From NCBI RefSeq assembly GCF_009905605.1, contig NZ_JAAAKZ010000008.1, positions 124,001 through 188,000 on the forward strand: 64,000 nt of DNA. The letters are read 5' to 3'. The position numbers and the translations under genes are program-made. The notes below the pieces were generated by a model. The model saw nothing but the letters and a program-made list of their open reading frames with translations. It had not been told where the DNA came from and made no database searches. Positions 63,448 through 64,000 of this stretch are shown one piece after another (position 1 is the stretch's first letter; each line of letters opens with the position of its first letter). The stretch comes from Runella sp. CRIBMP. Lineage in GTDB: Bacteria; Bacteroidota; Bacteroidia; Cytophagales; Spirosomataceae.

Positions 63448-63486
63448 ATTAATTTTGATATATTAGAATGTTTTTAGTTTAAAAAA

Positions 63487-64000
63487 ATGAATTACGAACT
63501 CCTGCAACAGCTAATTGGTCATCTGGCAGATTACGAAGCCCAGCGTTCTTCTTCTCAACGAAAGGACATGGAAGGATTTGTGGCGTATTTGAATCAGCAG
63601 GTTTTTTCAAAATCAACCGATGCTGCGGTAGACTTTGAAAACAGCGAAACAGTGGAAGCATTGTTGTCGCAATTGATTGCTTTTTTGTACCGTTATGCCA
63701 AAGGGTACATTAAAAAAGCCCTCGAAGACTCGGCGCTTATTACGCTGGATGACTTCGGCTATTTGGCGGGTATATGGCAAAGAGGAGGGTGTTCAAAAAC
63801 GGAAATCATCGAGTTGAACATCCACGAAAAAACGACGGGAATGGAGGTGATAAAGCGTTTGTTGAATAACAAATTGATTGAACAAACCGACGACCCCAAC
63901 GATCGTCGAAGCAAGCGTTTGTTGATTACGGAGCGGGGAAAAGGTGTTTTGTTTGGAACGTTCGGTGAGATGCGCAAGGCAAGCTTGATTATTTCTGGCA
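63487..64000 (+). CDS. MarR family transcriptional regulator (partial, runs off the window)
   Basis: The ATG at 63487 opens a frame without a stop to the window end. It encodes about 171 residues with an unusual roughly 90-residue N-terminal part and then a winged helix near 85-160: F-G-Y-L-A-G-I-W-Q-R, M-E-V-I-K-R-L-L-N-N-K-L-I and the wing D-P-N-D-R-R-S-K-R-L-L-I-T. The D-x-R-x-x wing is diagnostic for MarR. It is divergent from the TonB-dependent receptor gene and likely regulates it. Confidence 0.88.
   Translation, partial: MNYELLQQLIGHLADYEAQRSSSQRKDMEGFVAYLNQQVFSKSTDAAVDFENSETVEALLSQLIAFLYRYAKGYIKKALEDSALITLDDFGYLAGIWQRGGCSKTEIIELNIHEKTTGMEVIKRLLNNKLIEQTDDPNDRRSKRLLITERGKGVLFGTFGEMRKASLIISG

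Noticed and set aside
1-64000. rRNA or tRNA genes
   Set aside because: The intergenic stretches were read for tRNA T-loop and rRNA signatures by eye and none was found; a covariance search would settle it.

Overview
The window is chromosomal DNA from a Bacteroidota bacterium, most likely a Cytophagales member such as Runella or a relative (inference). The evidence is SusC/SusD pairs, an ECF sigma/FecR pair with DUF4974, the gliding lipoprotein GldH, a protein with a type IX secretion C-terminal domain, an LpxC-FabZ fusion, and promoter-like TAnnTTTG elements. No rRNA, tRNA, CRISPR array, prophage or intact insertion sequence was recognised.

1-8.8 kb: the end of a SusC receptor, its SusD, a ThuA-like protein and a large secreted cytochrome c/HEAT-repeat protein face right. 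A leftward operon (DUF2911 protein, LamG-like protein, alpha/beta hydrolase) faces them.

8.9-28.9 kb: a rightward carbohydrate locus. It holds a one-pass membrane protein with a cytoplasmic DNA-binding-like domain, then an ECF sigma factor, FecR anti-sigma, a SusC with STN domain, and SusD. Next come two paralogous Tat-exported polysaccharide pyruvyl transferase-like proteins, a GntP-type permease, a GH88-like hydrolase, an OYE-like flavoenzyme, an SDR, a Tat-exported Gfo/Idh/MocA oxidoreductase, an MFS permease and a secreted sugar isomerase/epimerase. I read it as a utilisation system for an acidic, possibly pyruvylated or oxidised glycan. The exported pyruvyl transferase-like pair is the least explained part.

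29-35 kb: a secreted PKD/T9SS protein, then a 458-bp patch of palindromic repeats. The patch encloses an internally deleted GxxExxY gene and octamer tandem repeats. ruvB, a LytTR regulator and rpmB follow. 35-44 kb: glycosyltransferases, thioesterase, FAD oxidoreductase, guanine deaminase, LON-domain protein, gldH, flippase and cysM. A 110-bp near-palindrome separates cysM from the next, convergent operon.

44-64 kb: a second cytochrome c/HEAT-repeat protein with a polysaccharide deacetylase; the lipid A genes lpxD, lpxC-fabZ and lpxA behind an HD phosphohydrolase; a cyclophilin; a sigma-54 activator that lacks its DNA-binding domain; hisIE; N-carbamoylputrescine amidase; an S9 peptidase; a Tat-exported sugar isomerase; a TonB-dependent receptor; and the start of a MarR regulator. 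Intergenic gaps are rich in hairpins and palindromic repeats, and many sit where terminators are expected.
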